From contig NZ_LHUR01000011.1 in NCBI RefSeq assembly GCF_001263795.1, positions 205,198 to 269,197 on the forward strand: 64,000 nucleotides of DNA, read 5' to 3'. The DNA is from Clostridium homopropionicum DSM 5847 (GTDB lineage Bacteria; Bacillota; Clostridia; Clostridiales; Clostridiaceae). Each line of letters begins with the position of its first letter. Position 1 is the first letter of the stretch. This document shows, piece after piece, positions 55,525 to 63,527 of the stretch. The notes under the pieces were generated by a model, which was not told the origin of the DNA, ran no database searches, and saw only the letters and a list, made by a program, of their open reading frames with translations. The translations under genes were made by a program, and so were the position numbers.

Positions 55525-55782
55525 AGGTGCTAGGTTCGAGGTGCTAGGTACTAGGAATTGAAATAATTAAGCAGGCATCCCAAATTTATAATTTGGTGAT
55601 GATCGCTTACTCATTCGAGGAACGAGAAGGAGTTTCCGCAGTATAAAATCCGCCATTGTAGCAAGCTACAAAGAGCGATAGAAGCTCTGCTTCTAAGCTA
55701 AATTTTAGTTTTGCCAAAGCAAAACATCCTTCACTAGTACCTAGCACCTAGTACCTCAAGAATTTTACGTCGTAAAATTCTT
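55525..55782. repeat. Composite palindromic repeat element, copy C
   Basis: The left part (55525-55559) is five heptads: AGGTGCT, AGGTTCG, AGGTGCT, AGGTACT and AGGAATT. The right part has three on the other strand (55736-55756) and then the same 25-base palindrome as copies A and B (55758-55782, arm AAGAATTTTACG). The 175 bases between hold at least five consecutive hairpins: CCAAATT/AATTTGG, CTCATTC/GAACGAG, GTAGC/GCTAC, TAGAAGC/GCTTCTA and GTTTTGC/GCAAAAC. No gene is present. It lies between legC and legB. Confidence 0.75.
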
Positions 55783-55787
55783 ATATC

Positions 55788-56786
55788 CTAAACATTATAA
55801 ATGTCTGTCTTGAACTTCTCCATATTACTTTTTATCCATTTAATTGTTTCTGCAAGTCCTTCATCTAGTGTGTATTTTGGGCTCCAATCAGTAAGAGTTT
55901 TTATCTTAGTATTATCAGCCCATAGTCTATTTACTTCACTATTTTCAGGTCTTATTCTTTCTTCATCGCAAAGTATTTTTACGTCTTCTCCTATAATATT
56001 TATTATCTTTTTAACAGTATCTCCAATGCTTATTTCATAATTTGAACCAGCATTAACTACTTCACCTATAGTTTTATCACTTTCAGCAACCTTTACAAAA
56101 GCTTCTGCTGTATCTTTTACATAGTTAAAATCTCTTGTTGGAGTTAAGCTTCCAAGTTTTATTTCTCTCTTTCCTGCAAGAATTTGAGATATTATTGTCG
56201 GTATTACAGCTCTTGCTGATTGTCTTGGACCATAAGTATTAAATGGTCTTAGTGTTGTTATAGGTAGATTGAAGGATCTGTAAAAGCTTTCTGCAATTTT
56301 ATCTGCACCTATTTTTGAAGCAGAATAAGGTGATTGACCTTGCATTGGATGCTTTTCATCTATTGGAACGTATAATGCAGTTCCATAAGTTTCACTTGTT
56401 GAAGTATGTACTATTCTTTCAATATTAGCTTCTTCTCTACATGATTCTAGAACGTTAGTTGTTCCTTCAACATTTGTTCTTACATAAGCCATTGGTGATA
56501 AATAAGAATAAGGTATAGCAATTAAGGCAGCAAGATGCATTATAACTTCTTGCCCTTTTATCATTCTTTTTACATTGTCATATTCTCTTATATCCCCAGT
56601 AATAACTTTAATGCTATTTTTTGTCTCTTCTTCAAAAGTATCAATCCATCCCCAATTGTTAAAGGAATTATATTGTACAAGAGCTGTAACATCAGCACCT
56701 AATTCTACTAATCTCTCAGTTAAATGACTTCCTATAAAGCCCTCAGCTCCAGTAATTAATACTTTTTTACCCTTCCAATTCATCAA
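55788..56786 (-). CDS. legB: LegB-type NAD-dependent 4,6-dehydratase
   Basis: This 332-residue SDR-fold enzyme has the Rossmann motif VLITGAEGFIGSHL (9-22), the STSETYG and YSASK catalytic triad region (Ser/Thr, Tyr, Lys) and RPFNTYGPRQSARAVIPT. In the legionaminic acid route it dehydrates GDP-N-acetylglucosamine at C4/C6. The ATG codons at 56786 and 56783 are both possible. It is followed upstream by ptmE with a 36-base gap, consistent with one operon. Confidence 0.9.
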   Translation of the reverse strand: MMNWKGKKVLITGAEGFIGSHLTERLVELGADVTALVQYNSFNNWGWIDTFEEETKNSIKVITGDIREYDNVKRMIKGQEVIMHLAALIAIPYSYLSPMAYVRTNVEGTTNVLESCREEANIERIVHTSTSETYGTALYVPIDEKHPMQGQSPYSASKIGADKIAESFYRSFNLPITTLRPFNTYGPRQSARAVIPTIISQILAGKREIKLGSLTPTRDFNYVKDTAEAFVKVAESDKTIGEVVNAGSNYEISIGDTVKKIINIIGEDVKILCDEERIRPENSEVNRLWADNTKIKTLTDWSPKYTLDEGLAETIKWIKSNMEKFKTDIYNV

Positions 56787-56822
56787 GTTTACACTCCTTA
56801 TAATTTATTTATATCTTAAGTT

Positions 56823-57872
56823 TTAGAAAAACTTTTCAATGTCTTCGTTTGCTTTCTTAAAATCGTCCATTTGGCCAATATCTGACCAGTATTCTGTAAT
56901 CTGGTATACTCCTGATCTGCCATTTTGTGCTATTACATCTTCAATCAAATCCGTCATATTGTACATCTCATCTTCTGGAATATATTTAACTACCTTTTCA
57001 TTAAGAACATATACACCACTATTAATATGGAAGCTATAAACTGGTTTTTCCTCTAAGGACTTGATTAATAAATCATCAGTAACCATAACTCCATAAGGTA
57101 CTTTAATTTCATAATTTCGAGCACCAACAGTAATGTCAAAATTATTTTCAATGTGATAATTTAAAAAAGCATCAAAATCTATACCAGTTAATATATCTCC
57201 ATTTATAACTATAAAAGGCTTATTAAGTTTATCTTCTGCAAGTTTAATAGAACCTGCAGTACCTAGCTTTTTTGTTTCCCTGACATATTCTATATTAACA
57301 TCAAATTGTTTACCATCTTTGAAATAGTCTTCAATTATTTCGCCTTTGTAATTTATAGATAAAATAAAATTCTTAAAGCCATATTCTTTAAATTGCTCAA
57401 TTATATGCTCTAAGATTGGCTTTTCTCCAATCTTAAGCATTGGCTTTGGAATATTGTTGGTAAGTGGTCTTAGTCTAGTTCCAAGTCCTCCTGCTAATAT
57501 AAATACATAATTATCCTTTTCTTCATAGGATATTAAATCATCTATAAAATACAAGTTAATTATTTTACCCTCTTCATCTAAAACAGGAACTTGCCTTATT
57601 TTACTTTTTAACATTAATTCTTTAATCTTTTTCTTACTATCAAATACATTTGCAAATTTAAATTCTTTGCTGTAAACACCTTCAATATTATCATTTATAT
57701 TATGACCTGCAAGTAAGGCTCTTCTTATATTACCGTCGGTAATAACACCTTTTACATGAAAGTCCTGGTCAACTACAAAGGCTCCACCAGTCAAATTCTT
57801 ATCAATAGATTCCATGGCATCTTTTATTGTAGAACCTAGTTTTATGCAATAAGTTTCTATTGAAAACCTCAT
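56823..57872 (-). CDS. ptmE: PtmE-like sugar-1-phosphate (GDP) nucleotidyltransferase with CBS pair
   Basis: This 349-residue protein has two N-terminal CBS motifs (about 10-118; GGAFVVDQDFHVKGVITDGNIRR and IRQVPVLDEEGKIINLYFIDD) fused to a nucleotidyltransferase core (FILAGGLGTRLRPLTNNIPKPML). The layout matches PtmE of Campylobacter, a glucosamine-1-phosphate guanylyltransferase that commits sugar to the GDP-linked legionaminic acid route. ATG 57872 lies four bases past the legH stop behind GTAGGTG. GDP specificity is inferred from the family and its neighbours. Confidence 0.85.
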   Translation of the reverse strand: MRFSIETYCIKLGSTIKDAMESIDKNLTGGAFVVDQDFHVKGVITDGNIRRALLAGHNINDNIEGVYSKEFKFANVFDSKKKIKELMLKSKIRQVPVLDEEGKIINLYFIDDLISYEEKDNYVFILAGGLGTRLRPLTNNIPKPMLKIGEKPILEHIIEQFKEYGFKNFILSINYKGEIIEDYFKDGKQFDVNIEYVRETKKLGTAGSIKLAEDKLNKPFIVINGDILTGIDFDAFLNYHIENNFDITVGARNYEIKVPYGVMVTDDLLIKSLEEKPVYSFHINSGVYVLNEKVVKYIPEDEMYNMTDLIEDVIAQNGRSGVYQITEYWSDIGQMDDFKKANEDIEKFF

Positions 57873-57876
57873 AGAA

Positions 57877-58515
57877 TCACCTACTTTTAATAATTTTTGC
57901 TGGAACTCCAACTGCTGTAACCATATCATCTAAATTTCTTATAACAACAGCTCCCGCTCCTACTACTACATGATTTCCTATGTTAATTCCTTGAATTACT
58001 GAACTACCCGCTCCAATATGACAGTTATAACCTATTCTACACCCGCCTGAAATACAGCTTCTAGGTGATATGTGTGTGTTTCTTCCTATAAAGCAATCAT
58101 GCTCTATGACAGAGGATGTATTTAAAATACAATTTTCACTAATCTCAACACCTGGATTGATAACTGCCCCTGCCATTACACAAGTGCCAGCTTTTATATT
58201 GGCATAAGGAGATACCACCGCATTTTTATGTACTAGTTTGGGAATATTAAAACCAATGTTCTTTAAGTTAAAATATATTTTATCTCTTATTGAAATATTA
58301 TTTAAAGCTCCAATGCAAACAAAAGCATTTTTAACGCCTCTATTGTAAAGCTCTTCAAGAATAGAATCGTCTCCTAAAACGGGAATATCTAAAATATTAG
58401 TCCCTATCCCATCTTTATCAGTGATGCCTGTGATTTCATATTCATTAGTGCTTTTAATAATATCAATTATAACCTTGCAGTGTCCCCCACCGCCAACTAA
58501 AATTATTTTTTCCAT
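57877..58515 (-). CDS. legH: LegH-type N-acetyltransferase (PglD/NeuD family)
   Basis: The 212-residue protein has an N-terminal Rossmann-like nucleotide-sugar domain (IILVGGGGHCKVIIDIIKS, 4-22) and a left-handed beta-helix of hexapeptide repeats (about 90-200, for example IKAGTCVMAGAVINPGVEIS). It would acetylate the 4-amino group made by LegC using acetyl-CoA. It lies between legG (14 bases upstream) and ptmE. The PglD/NeuD family has several related roles, so the assignment leans on context. Confidence 0.87.
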   Translation of the reverse strand: MEKIILVGGGGHCKVIIDIIKSTNEYEITGITDKDGIGTNILDIPVLGDDSILEELYNRGVKNAFVCIGALNNISIRDKIYFNLKNIGFNIPKLVHKNAVVSPYANIKAGTCVMAGAVINPGVEISENCILNTSSVIEHDCFIGRNTHISPRSCISGGCRIGYNCHIGAGSSVIQGINIGNHVVVGAGAVVIRNLDDMVTAVGVPAKIIKSR

Positions 58516-58529
58516 AAAAAATCACTCTC

Positions 58530-59681
58530 TTAATAAGTTATTCTTTTCTGTAATAATTCCCTATCTATATGAACTCTGCTTAAAATTTCAGAAATTCTTG
58601 AACCTGCTTCTCCATCACCATAAGGATTTGTGCAATTTTTTAGTTTTTCTTTGTATTCATCTTCATTTAGAGCTTTATTAATTCCTGCTAAGATTTCTTC
58701 TTTAGTATATCCAACATCGATTACATTACAAGCTCTTAATCTTCCATCCTGCCTTGTTCCTATATTAATTACAGGCAGTTTAAAGCTTGGAGCCTCAATA
58801 ATACCTGAAGAAGAGTTGCCTATCATAGCGTCTGCAACATTTAAAAGGCTCAAATATTCTACTTGAGTTATATTTCTAAAAACCTTAAAGTAATCGTATT
58901 TTGCTCTATATTCTTCAATGACCTTTATTATTTCTCTTCCACCATTATCACTATTAGGGTAAGAAACAATAGTCTGCATTCCGCATTCTACTAAAGCTTC
59001 AAAAGTTTGTCTTACTTGCCATTCTACTTTATCCCTTTCAGTAGTAACAGGGTGTTGAGTCAATATAAAAATCTTTTCGTCCTTAAGATTAAATCTTTTT
59101 AGTAGTTCTTCCCTAGAAAGGTATTTTGTGTTTTTTATATAATCAATTCCTGGGGCTCCAACAACATAAATATCTTTTTCTTTTTCTCCCATTTTAATTA
59201 TTCTTTGCTTGCTGTCTTCTGTAGCAGGTAAATGTATATGAGTCAGCTTTGTTATAGCATGTCTTATGGATTCATCTACAGTTCCAGTAACTTCTCCACC
59301 ATGTATATGGGCTACTGGTATATTCATATGAATAGCAGCAAGAGCTCCTGCCATCATTTCTCCTCTATCTCCTAATACAACTAGGATATCAGGCTTTATT
59401 CTTTCCAAGCTTTGAGTTAATCCCATTAGCGTTAAGCCTACTGATTTTGCCATGGAAGCTCCTGTATCTGAGGAAAGTATAGTCTCAATTTTATCCGCAA
59501 TAAAAAATCCATCCTTCTCAATTTCCTCAACAGTGTATCCAAATTCAGGTGAAAGGTGCATTCCACATACAATTAGGTTTAAATCTAGCTTTGGATTATT
59601 CTCTATAGCTTTAAGAACTGAATAGTAAATTCCGTAATCAGCCCTAGTACCAGTAATAACCGCTATCTTTCTTTTTAACAC
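58530..59681 (-). CDS. legG: LegG-type hydrolysing 2-epimerase (NeuC family)
   Basis: This 383-residue enzyme removes the nucleotide and epimerises C2 of the diacetamido-trideoxy sugar to give the free hexose used by LegI. The NeuC-type motifs are VITGTRADYGIYYSVLKAI, LVVLGDRGEMMAGALAAIH, HIHGGEVTGTVDESIRHAITKL and MIGNSSSGIIEAPSF. The start is GTG 59681 behind AGGAGTG. Similar NeuC enzymes use UDP-GlcNAc for sialic acid; the legB/legC/legH neighbours point to legionaminic acid. Confidence 0.9.
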   Translation of the reverse strand: MLKRKIAVITGTRADYGIYYSVLKAIENNPKLDLNLIVCGMHLSPEFGYTVEEIEKDGFFIADKIETILSSDTGASMAKSVGLTLMGLTQSLERIKPDILVVLGDRGEMMAGALAAIHMNIPVAHIHGGEVTGTVDESIRHAITKLTHIHLPATEDSKQRIIKMGEKEKDIYVVGAPGIDYIKNTKYLSREELLKRFNLKDEKIFILTQHPVTTERDKVEWQVRQTFEALVECGMQTIVSYPNSDNGGREIIKVIEEYRAKYDYFKVFRNITQVEYLSLLNVADAMIGNSSSGIIEAPSFKLPVINIGTRQDGRLRACNVIDVGYTKEEILAGINKALNEDEYKEKLKNCTNPYGDGEAGSRISEILSRVHIDRELLQKRITY

Positions 59682-59707
59682 TCTTATAGCACTCCTATCT
59701 TTACTTA

Positions 59708-60757
59708 CTAATCTTGCAGAATACCTAAAGTAATCTGTTCATCTTCTTTTATATCTTTTCTTGCCTTTTTCCCCAAGATAGTTTTATAGTATTTAGGGCT
59801 TAAACCATTCCCAGGCCTTTTATAATTTAAATCTTTAAGAGTAATTATATCTCCTTGTTTAATATCATTTGCTGCTACAATGCTTTTTCTTGCCACTGCC
59901 ATTGTATCAATCTCACTACTAGAAAACATTTTTATTCCGTTGCCCATGGCAGTTTCTATCTTTCTAATAGATATTACCATTTCCTTTAGCTCCTCAGGAT
60001 CTAGAGAAGCTTTATGATCCGGCCCTTCCATTGTTTTATCTAGAGTAAAATGTTTTTCAATAATGTTTGCCCCTAAAGCAGCTGCTGCAATAGGTATTGT
60101 TATTCCTACGGTATGATCTGAATAACCACCTATAATTTTAAAAGCGTCTTTTATAGTATTCATTGCCTTTAAATTAATTGTTTCTATGGCTGCTGGGTAA
60201 TTTGATGTACAGTGTAGTACTGCAATTTCTTCCACACCTATATTTTTCAAACTTATAATCGCATCTTCTATTTCTCCAAGAGTCGCCATACCTGAAGAAA
60301 GAATAACGGGCTTTTTGTATTTTGAAATATGCTCTAATAATGGTATGTTAGTCAAATCTCCTGAGCCTACTTTAAAAGCCTCTACTCCCATTGAATTTAG
60401 AAAATCTGCGCTTTCAAAATCAAATGGAGTTGACATAAAGATAATATCTTTTTTATCACAATAGTTCTTTAAATTAATAAATTCTTCATAGGATAACTCA
60501 AGCTTTTTTAACATATTAAACTGGCTATCTTCACTGCCTATATTATCTTTTTGGTATTTTGCCATAGTAGCATAGCCAGTTACTAAGTTTTCACTTTTAA
60601 AGGTTTGAAATTTTATAGCATCAACTCCTGCTTCAACAGCCTTATCTATAAGCTTTTTAGCAAGTTCAATATCTCCATTATGATTTACTCCAGCTTCTGC
60701 TATAATAAATGATGGATGTCCATTTCCAATTGTTTTATTTCCAATTTTAATTATCAT
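59708..60757 (-). CDS. legI: Legionaminic acid synthase (NeuB family)
   Basis: This 349-residue enzyme condenses phosphoenolpyruvate with 2,4-diacetamido-2,4,6-trideoxymannose to form the nine-carbon nonulosonate. The TIM-barrel part has FIIAEAGVNHNGDIELAKKLIDKAVEAGVDAIKFQTF, GSGDLTNIPLLEHI and HFTLDKTMEGPDHKASLDPEEL. The C-terminal SAF (antifreeze-like) domain is about 285-349. ATG 60757 is behind GGGAG and overlaps the legF end by 11 bases, so the two are coupled. Confidence 0.93.
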   Translation of the reverse strand: MIIKIGNKTIGNGHPSFIIAEAGVNHNGDIELAKKLIDKAVEAGVDAIKFQTFKSENLVTGYATMAKYQKDNIGSEDSQFNMLKKLELSYEEFINLKNYCDKKDIIFMSTPFDFESADFLNSMGVEAFKVGSGDLTNIPLLEHISKYKKPVILSSGMATLGEIEDAIISLKNIGVEEIAVLHCTSNYPAAIETINLKAMNTIKDAFKIIGGYSDHTVGITIPIAAAALGANIIEKHFTLDKTMEGPDHKASLDPEELKEMVISIRKIETAMGNGIKMFSSSEIDTMAVARKSIVAANDIKQGDIITLKDLNYKRPGNGLSPKYYKTILGKKARKDIKEDEQITLGILQD

Positions 60758-61454
60758 CACTTTTCTCCCTAAGTATTAATTCAGCTAGTTTAGAATCTAA
60801 CATGTTGTCAATATCAATAGATTTCTTGCTATCCATTACAAAAGGAATGGTAGCTTCATCAACAAAAGTCTTTTCCTTAAAGAGCATTTCTACAGAATTA
60901 ATGTAGATAGCTCCATTAAATATATAAAACCTAGGTAAGTCTTGTCTTCTAAGATTATCGCCCTTAAATTCCACAAAGGATTTCAATTTATTATCCTCTA
61001 TAACTCTCATTAATACAGGATTTTCAGAAGCTTCACACACGCTTACAAGTGACTCTGCTTCCTTTTTCATCACAATTTCTATAGCATTATCAATATCCTG
61101 TGAGCTTCTAAGTGGAGATGTGGGCTGTAGTAATACTACATAATGAAACTCTTCTCCTTGACTCTTAAGAAATTCTACTGCATGCAGTACCACATCTATA
61201 GACTTAGCTGTATCATTTGATATTTCTTCTGGTCTAAGAAAAGGAACCTTTGCTCCATAGTTTAATGATACATTTTTTATCTCAATATCATCCGTTGAAA
61301 CTAATATGAAATCTATAAATTTAGATTCCTTTGCAGCTTCAATTGAGTATGCAATTAAGGGTTTATTATTTATTTTCATTATATTTTTATGAGGTATCCC
61401 TTTTGAGCCACCCCTTGCAGGAATAATGGCTAGGATTTTTTTGTCATTGTACAT
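60747..61454 (-). CDS. legF: CMP-legionaminic acid synthetase (NeuA family)
   Basis: This 235-residue cytidylyltransferase activates the nonulosonate with CTP. The motifs are AIIPARGGSKGIPHKNIMKI (nucleotide loop), LLQPTSPLRSSQDIDNAIE and FYIFNGAIYINSVEML. ATG 61454 lies after AGAGGTG. It is the first gene of the legionaminic acid set, directly downstream of the heptad array at 61474-61578, whose end lies 20 bases before this ATG. Confidence 0.92.
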   Translation of the reverse strand: MYNDKKILAIIPARGGSKGIPHKNIMKINNKPLIAYSIEAAKESKFIDFILVSTDDIEIKNVSLNYGAKVPFLRPEEISNDTAKSIDVVLHAVEFLKSQGEEFHYVVLLQPTSPLRSSQDIDNAIEIVMKKEAESLVSVCEASENPVLMRVIEDNKLKSFVEFKGDNLRRQDLPRFYIFNGAIYINSVEMLFKEKTFVDEATIPFVMDSKKSIDIDNMLDSKLAELILREKSDDN

Positions 61455-61473
61455 ATGTATCACCTCTTTTTTT

Positions 61474-61578
61474 AGTAACCAGTTTCTAGTATCCAGTTGC
61501 CAGTGACCAGTAACAAGGTGCTAGGTACTAGGTGCTAGCTGCTAGTCCCTAGAGATTAGTGATTAGCGATTAGCAATT
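61474..61578. repeat. Fifteen in-register degenerate heptads (array D)
   Basis: All 105 bases divide without a gap or slip into fifteen 7-base units, each starting with AG. The first six are AGTAACC-like (e.g. AGTTGCC, AGTGACC), the next five are AGGTGCT-like (e.g. AGGTACT, AGCTGCT), and the last four are AGTGATT-like (e.g. AGCGATT, AGCAATT). It fills the gap between the WbpD-like gene and legF. There are no end palindromes and no open frame. The first two unit types also build copies A, B and C. Confidence 0.9.
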
Positions 61579-61588
61579 TCTTTTGATA

Positions 61589-62332
61589 TTAAATATTATT
61601 TCTCAAAAGTTGGTCTTCTGGTACTTCTCTTAATTTTTTTGCTGGGTTGCCTGCTACTATTGCAGCTTTTTCTACATCCTTAGTTACAAGGCTGCCTGCA
61701 GCAGCAAATCCATCTTCTTCAATAGTCTTTCCTGGCAGTACCACAGCTCCAGCCCCTATTCTTCCACCTTTTTTAATTGTAACACCTTTAAAATGTTTAA
61801 ATCTTTCTTTAGATCTAGCTGCGTAATTATCATTAGAGGTAACTACACAAGGTGCAATAAATACATAATCTTCTACATTAGAATAGGCTGTTAAATAAAC
61901 ATTTGTTTGAATTTTGCAGTTTGAACCAACAGTACAGAAATTTTCAATAGTAGTTCCTCTGCCTATAATTGTCTTACTTCCAATAGTAACATCTTCTCTT
62001 ATAGTAGCTAAATCTGCAACTAGAGTTTTTTCTCCTATTTCACAGCCGCAATATACTATTACACCGGCTCCGATTAAGCACTCATTAGATATTTTGCAAG
62101 GTAAATATTCCTTATCATCTTTAAAAATACTATTTACAGATCTCATAGGCGTTTTACCTATTACTGAATTATCATCTATTCTAACATTACTGCCAATTAT
62201 ACTTCCAGAATGAATTACAACATTGTGTCCAATTATGCAATTGTCTCCAATCTGAACATTATCTTCAATTACGGCAAAGTGTCCAATCTGAACATTACTG
62301 CCAATCCTAGAACTATCTGAAATATAATTCAT
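61589..62332 (-). CDS. wbpD: Left-handed beta-helix N-acetyltransferase (WbpD-like)
   Basis: The 247-residue protein consists largely of hexapeptide repeats (for example IGSNVQIGHFAVIEDNVQIG), with a C-terminal AAIVAGNPAKKLREVPE. In the neighbouring Wbp set, WbpD acetylates the 3-amino group of UDP-2-acetamido-3-amino-glucuronate. WbpB- and WbpA-like genes lie directly upstream. A generic sugar O- or N-acetyltransferase cannot be excluded from the repeats alone. AGAGGATATAATT precedes the ATG. Confidence 0.78.
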   Translation of the reverse strand: MNYISDSSRIGSNVQIGHFAVIEDNVQIGDNCIIGHNVVIHSGSIIGSNVRIDDNSVIGKTPMRSVNSIFKDDKEYLPCKISNECLIGAGVIVYCGCEIGEKTLVADLATIREDVTIGSKTIIGRGTTIENFCTVGSNCKIQTNVYLTAYSNVEDYVFIAPCVVTSNDNYAARSKERFKHFKGVTIKKGGRIGAGAVVLPGKTIEEDGFAAAGSLVTKDVEKAAIVAGNPAKKLREVPEDQLLRNNI

Positions 62333-62359
62333 AATTATATCCTCTTTTCTAAAATTATA

Positions 62360-63466
62360 TTATTTTTTCTTTCCGTATGCTTTTTCCATATCCAAAGTTG
62401 AGAAGTTTGTAAATGGGAATTTTACTGGCATTCCTGTTAACCTTGATTTATATGCTGCAAGGATAATCGCCATGGCTTTTTTACCTTCTTCTCCATTTAT
62501 TAAAGGTTCTACATTACTATTTATAGCATCAATAACATTTTTAAATAGAGGAGTATGTCCGCTTCCATAAACGCTGTCAGGGTCTCCTTCTTGTGCTTTT
62601 AATATTTCATCTTCATTATCAATATTGTCGCTAAATCTCCAATTTTCTATTCTGTTAACAGCAAGTCCGCCAATACATACAGTCCCATTTTCTCCAAAAA
62701 CACTTAAGGTTTCTTCTAAATTTTTAGGGAAAACGCATGCTGTTCCTTCAACAATTCCAATTGCTCCATTTTTAAAGCGAATTAATATTGCACCAAAGTC
62801 CTCTGCCTCGATATCTCTTAAAAAGGTATCACATTGAGCATATACAGTATCGATTTCTCCGCCCATCATCCATTGAAGCAAATCAATATTATGTATACAT
62901 TGATTCATTAAGGTACCACCGTCAAGCTTCCAGGTTCCTCTCCAAGGTGCTTGCTCATAATATCCCATATTTCTATTCCATAGTATTCTCGCTGTTCCAT
63001 TTATAAGCTTTCCAAATCTATTTCCTTCTATAGTAGTTCTTAATTGCTGTATAGGTTTATTAAATCTATTTTGATGACAAACTGCTATCTTAACATTATT
63101 TTCTTTTGCTACCTTTATCATTTCTTCAGCATCATCAATTGATAAAGCCATTGGCTTTTCTACTACTACGTGCTTCCCTTTGTTCATACAATATATCGCT
63201 ATTTCAGGATGATATCCACTTTCTGTAGCTATTGTAACTACATCTATTTCCTCTTTTTCTAACATTTCTTTGTAGTCTGCATATGTATTAACTGACGCTT
63301 CTTCAGAAATTTTTTCTATGTATTCTTTTTTCTTTTCTAAAGCTTTATTTAAGTCCACATCACAAGTGGCAACAAGTACAGCCTCTTCTTTATTATTTAC
63401 TAATCCTTCTACGTGTTTATATGAAATTCTACCGCAACCTATTATTGCAAATTTTAATTTTGTCAT
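62360..63466 (-). CDS. wbpB: Gfo/Idh/MocA-family UDP-sugar dehydrogenase (WbpB/WlbA-like)
   Basis: This 368-residue NAD-dependent oxidoreductase has an N-terminal Rossmann domain (FAIIGCGRISYKHVEGL, 5-21), the family motif VVEKPMALS with the catalytic lysine, HQNRFNKPIQQL and a C-terminal alpha/beta domain with GGTLMNQCIHNIDLLQWMMGG. WbpB oxidises C3 of UDP-GlcNAc-uronate ahead of transamination. It sits between WbpA- and WbpD-like genes. The matching WbpE aminotransferase is not in the window and may lie beyond its right edge. Confidence 0.85.
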   Translation of the reverse strand: MTKLKFAIIGCGRISYKHVEGLVNNKEEAVLVATCDVDLNKALEKKKEYIEKISEEASVNTYADYKEMLEKEEIDVVTIATESGYHPEIAIYCMNKGKHVVVEKPMALSIDDAEEMIKVAKENNVKIAVCHQNRFNKPIQQLRTTIEGNRFGKLINGTARILWNRNMGYYEQAPWRGTWKLDGGTLMNQCIHNIDLLQWMMGGEIDTVYAQCDTFLRDIEAEDFGAILIRFKNGAIGIVEGTACVFPKNLEETLSVFGENGTVCIGGLAVNRIENWRFSDNIDNEDEILKAQEGDPDSVYGSGHTPLFKNVIDAINSNVEPLINGEEGKKAMAIILAAYKSRLTGMPVKFPFTNFSTLDMEKAYGKKK

Positions 63467-63527
63467 TTTATCACTCCTTAATCATAATAAGGATAAACCC
63501 TTATAAAAGGGTCTATCCTATAGTAAT

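Noticed and set aside
61474..61578. CRISPR array
   Set aside because: There are no spacers; units are only 7 bases and directly abut, and no cas gene is present in the window.
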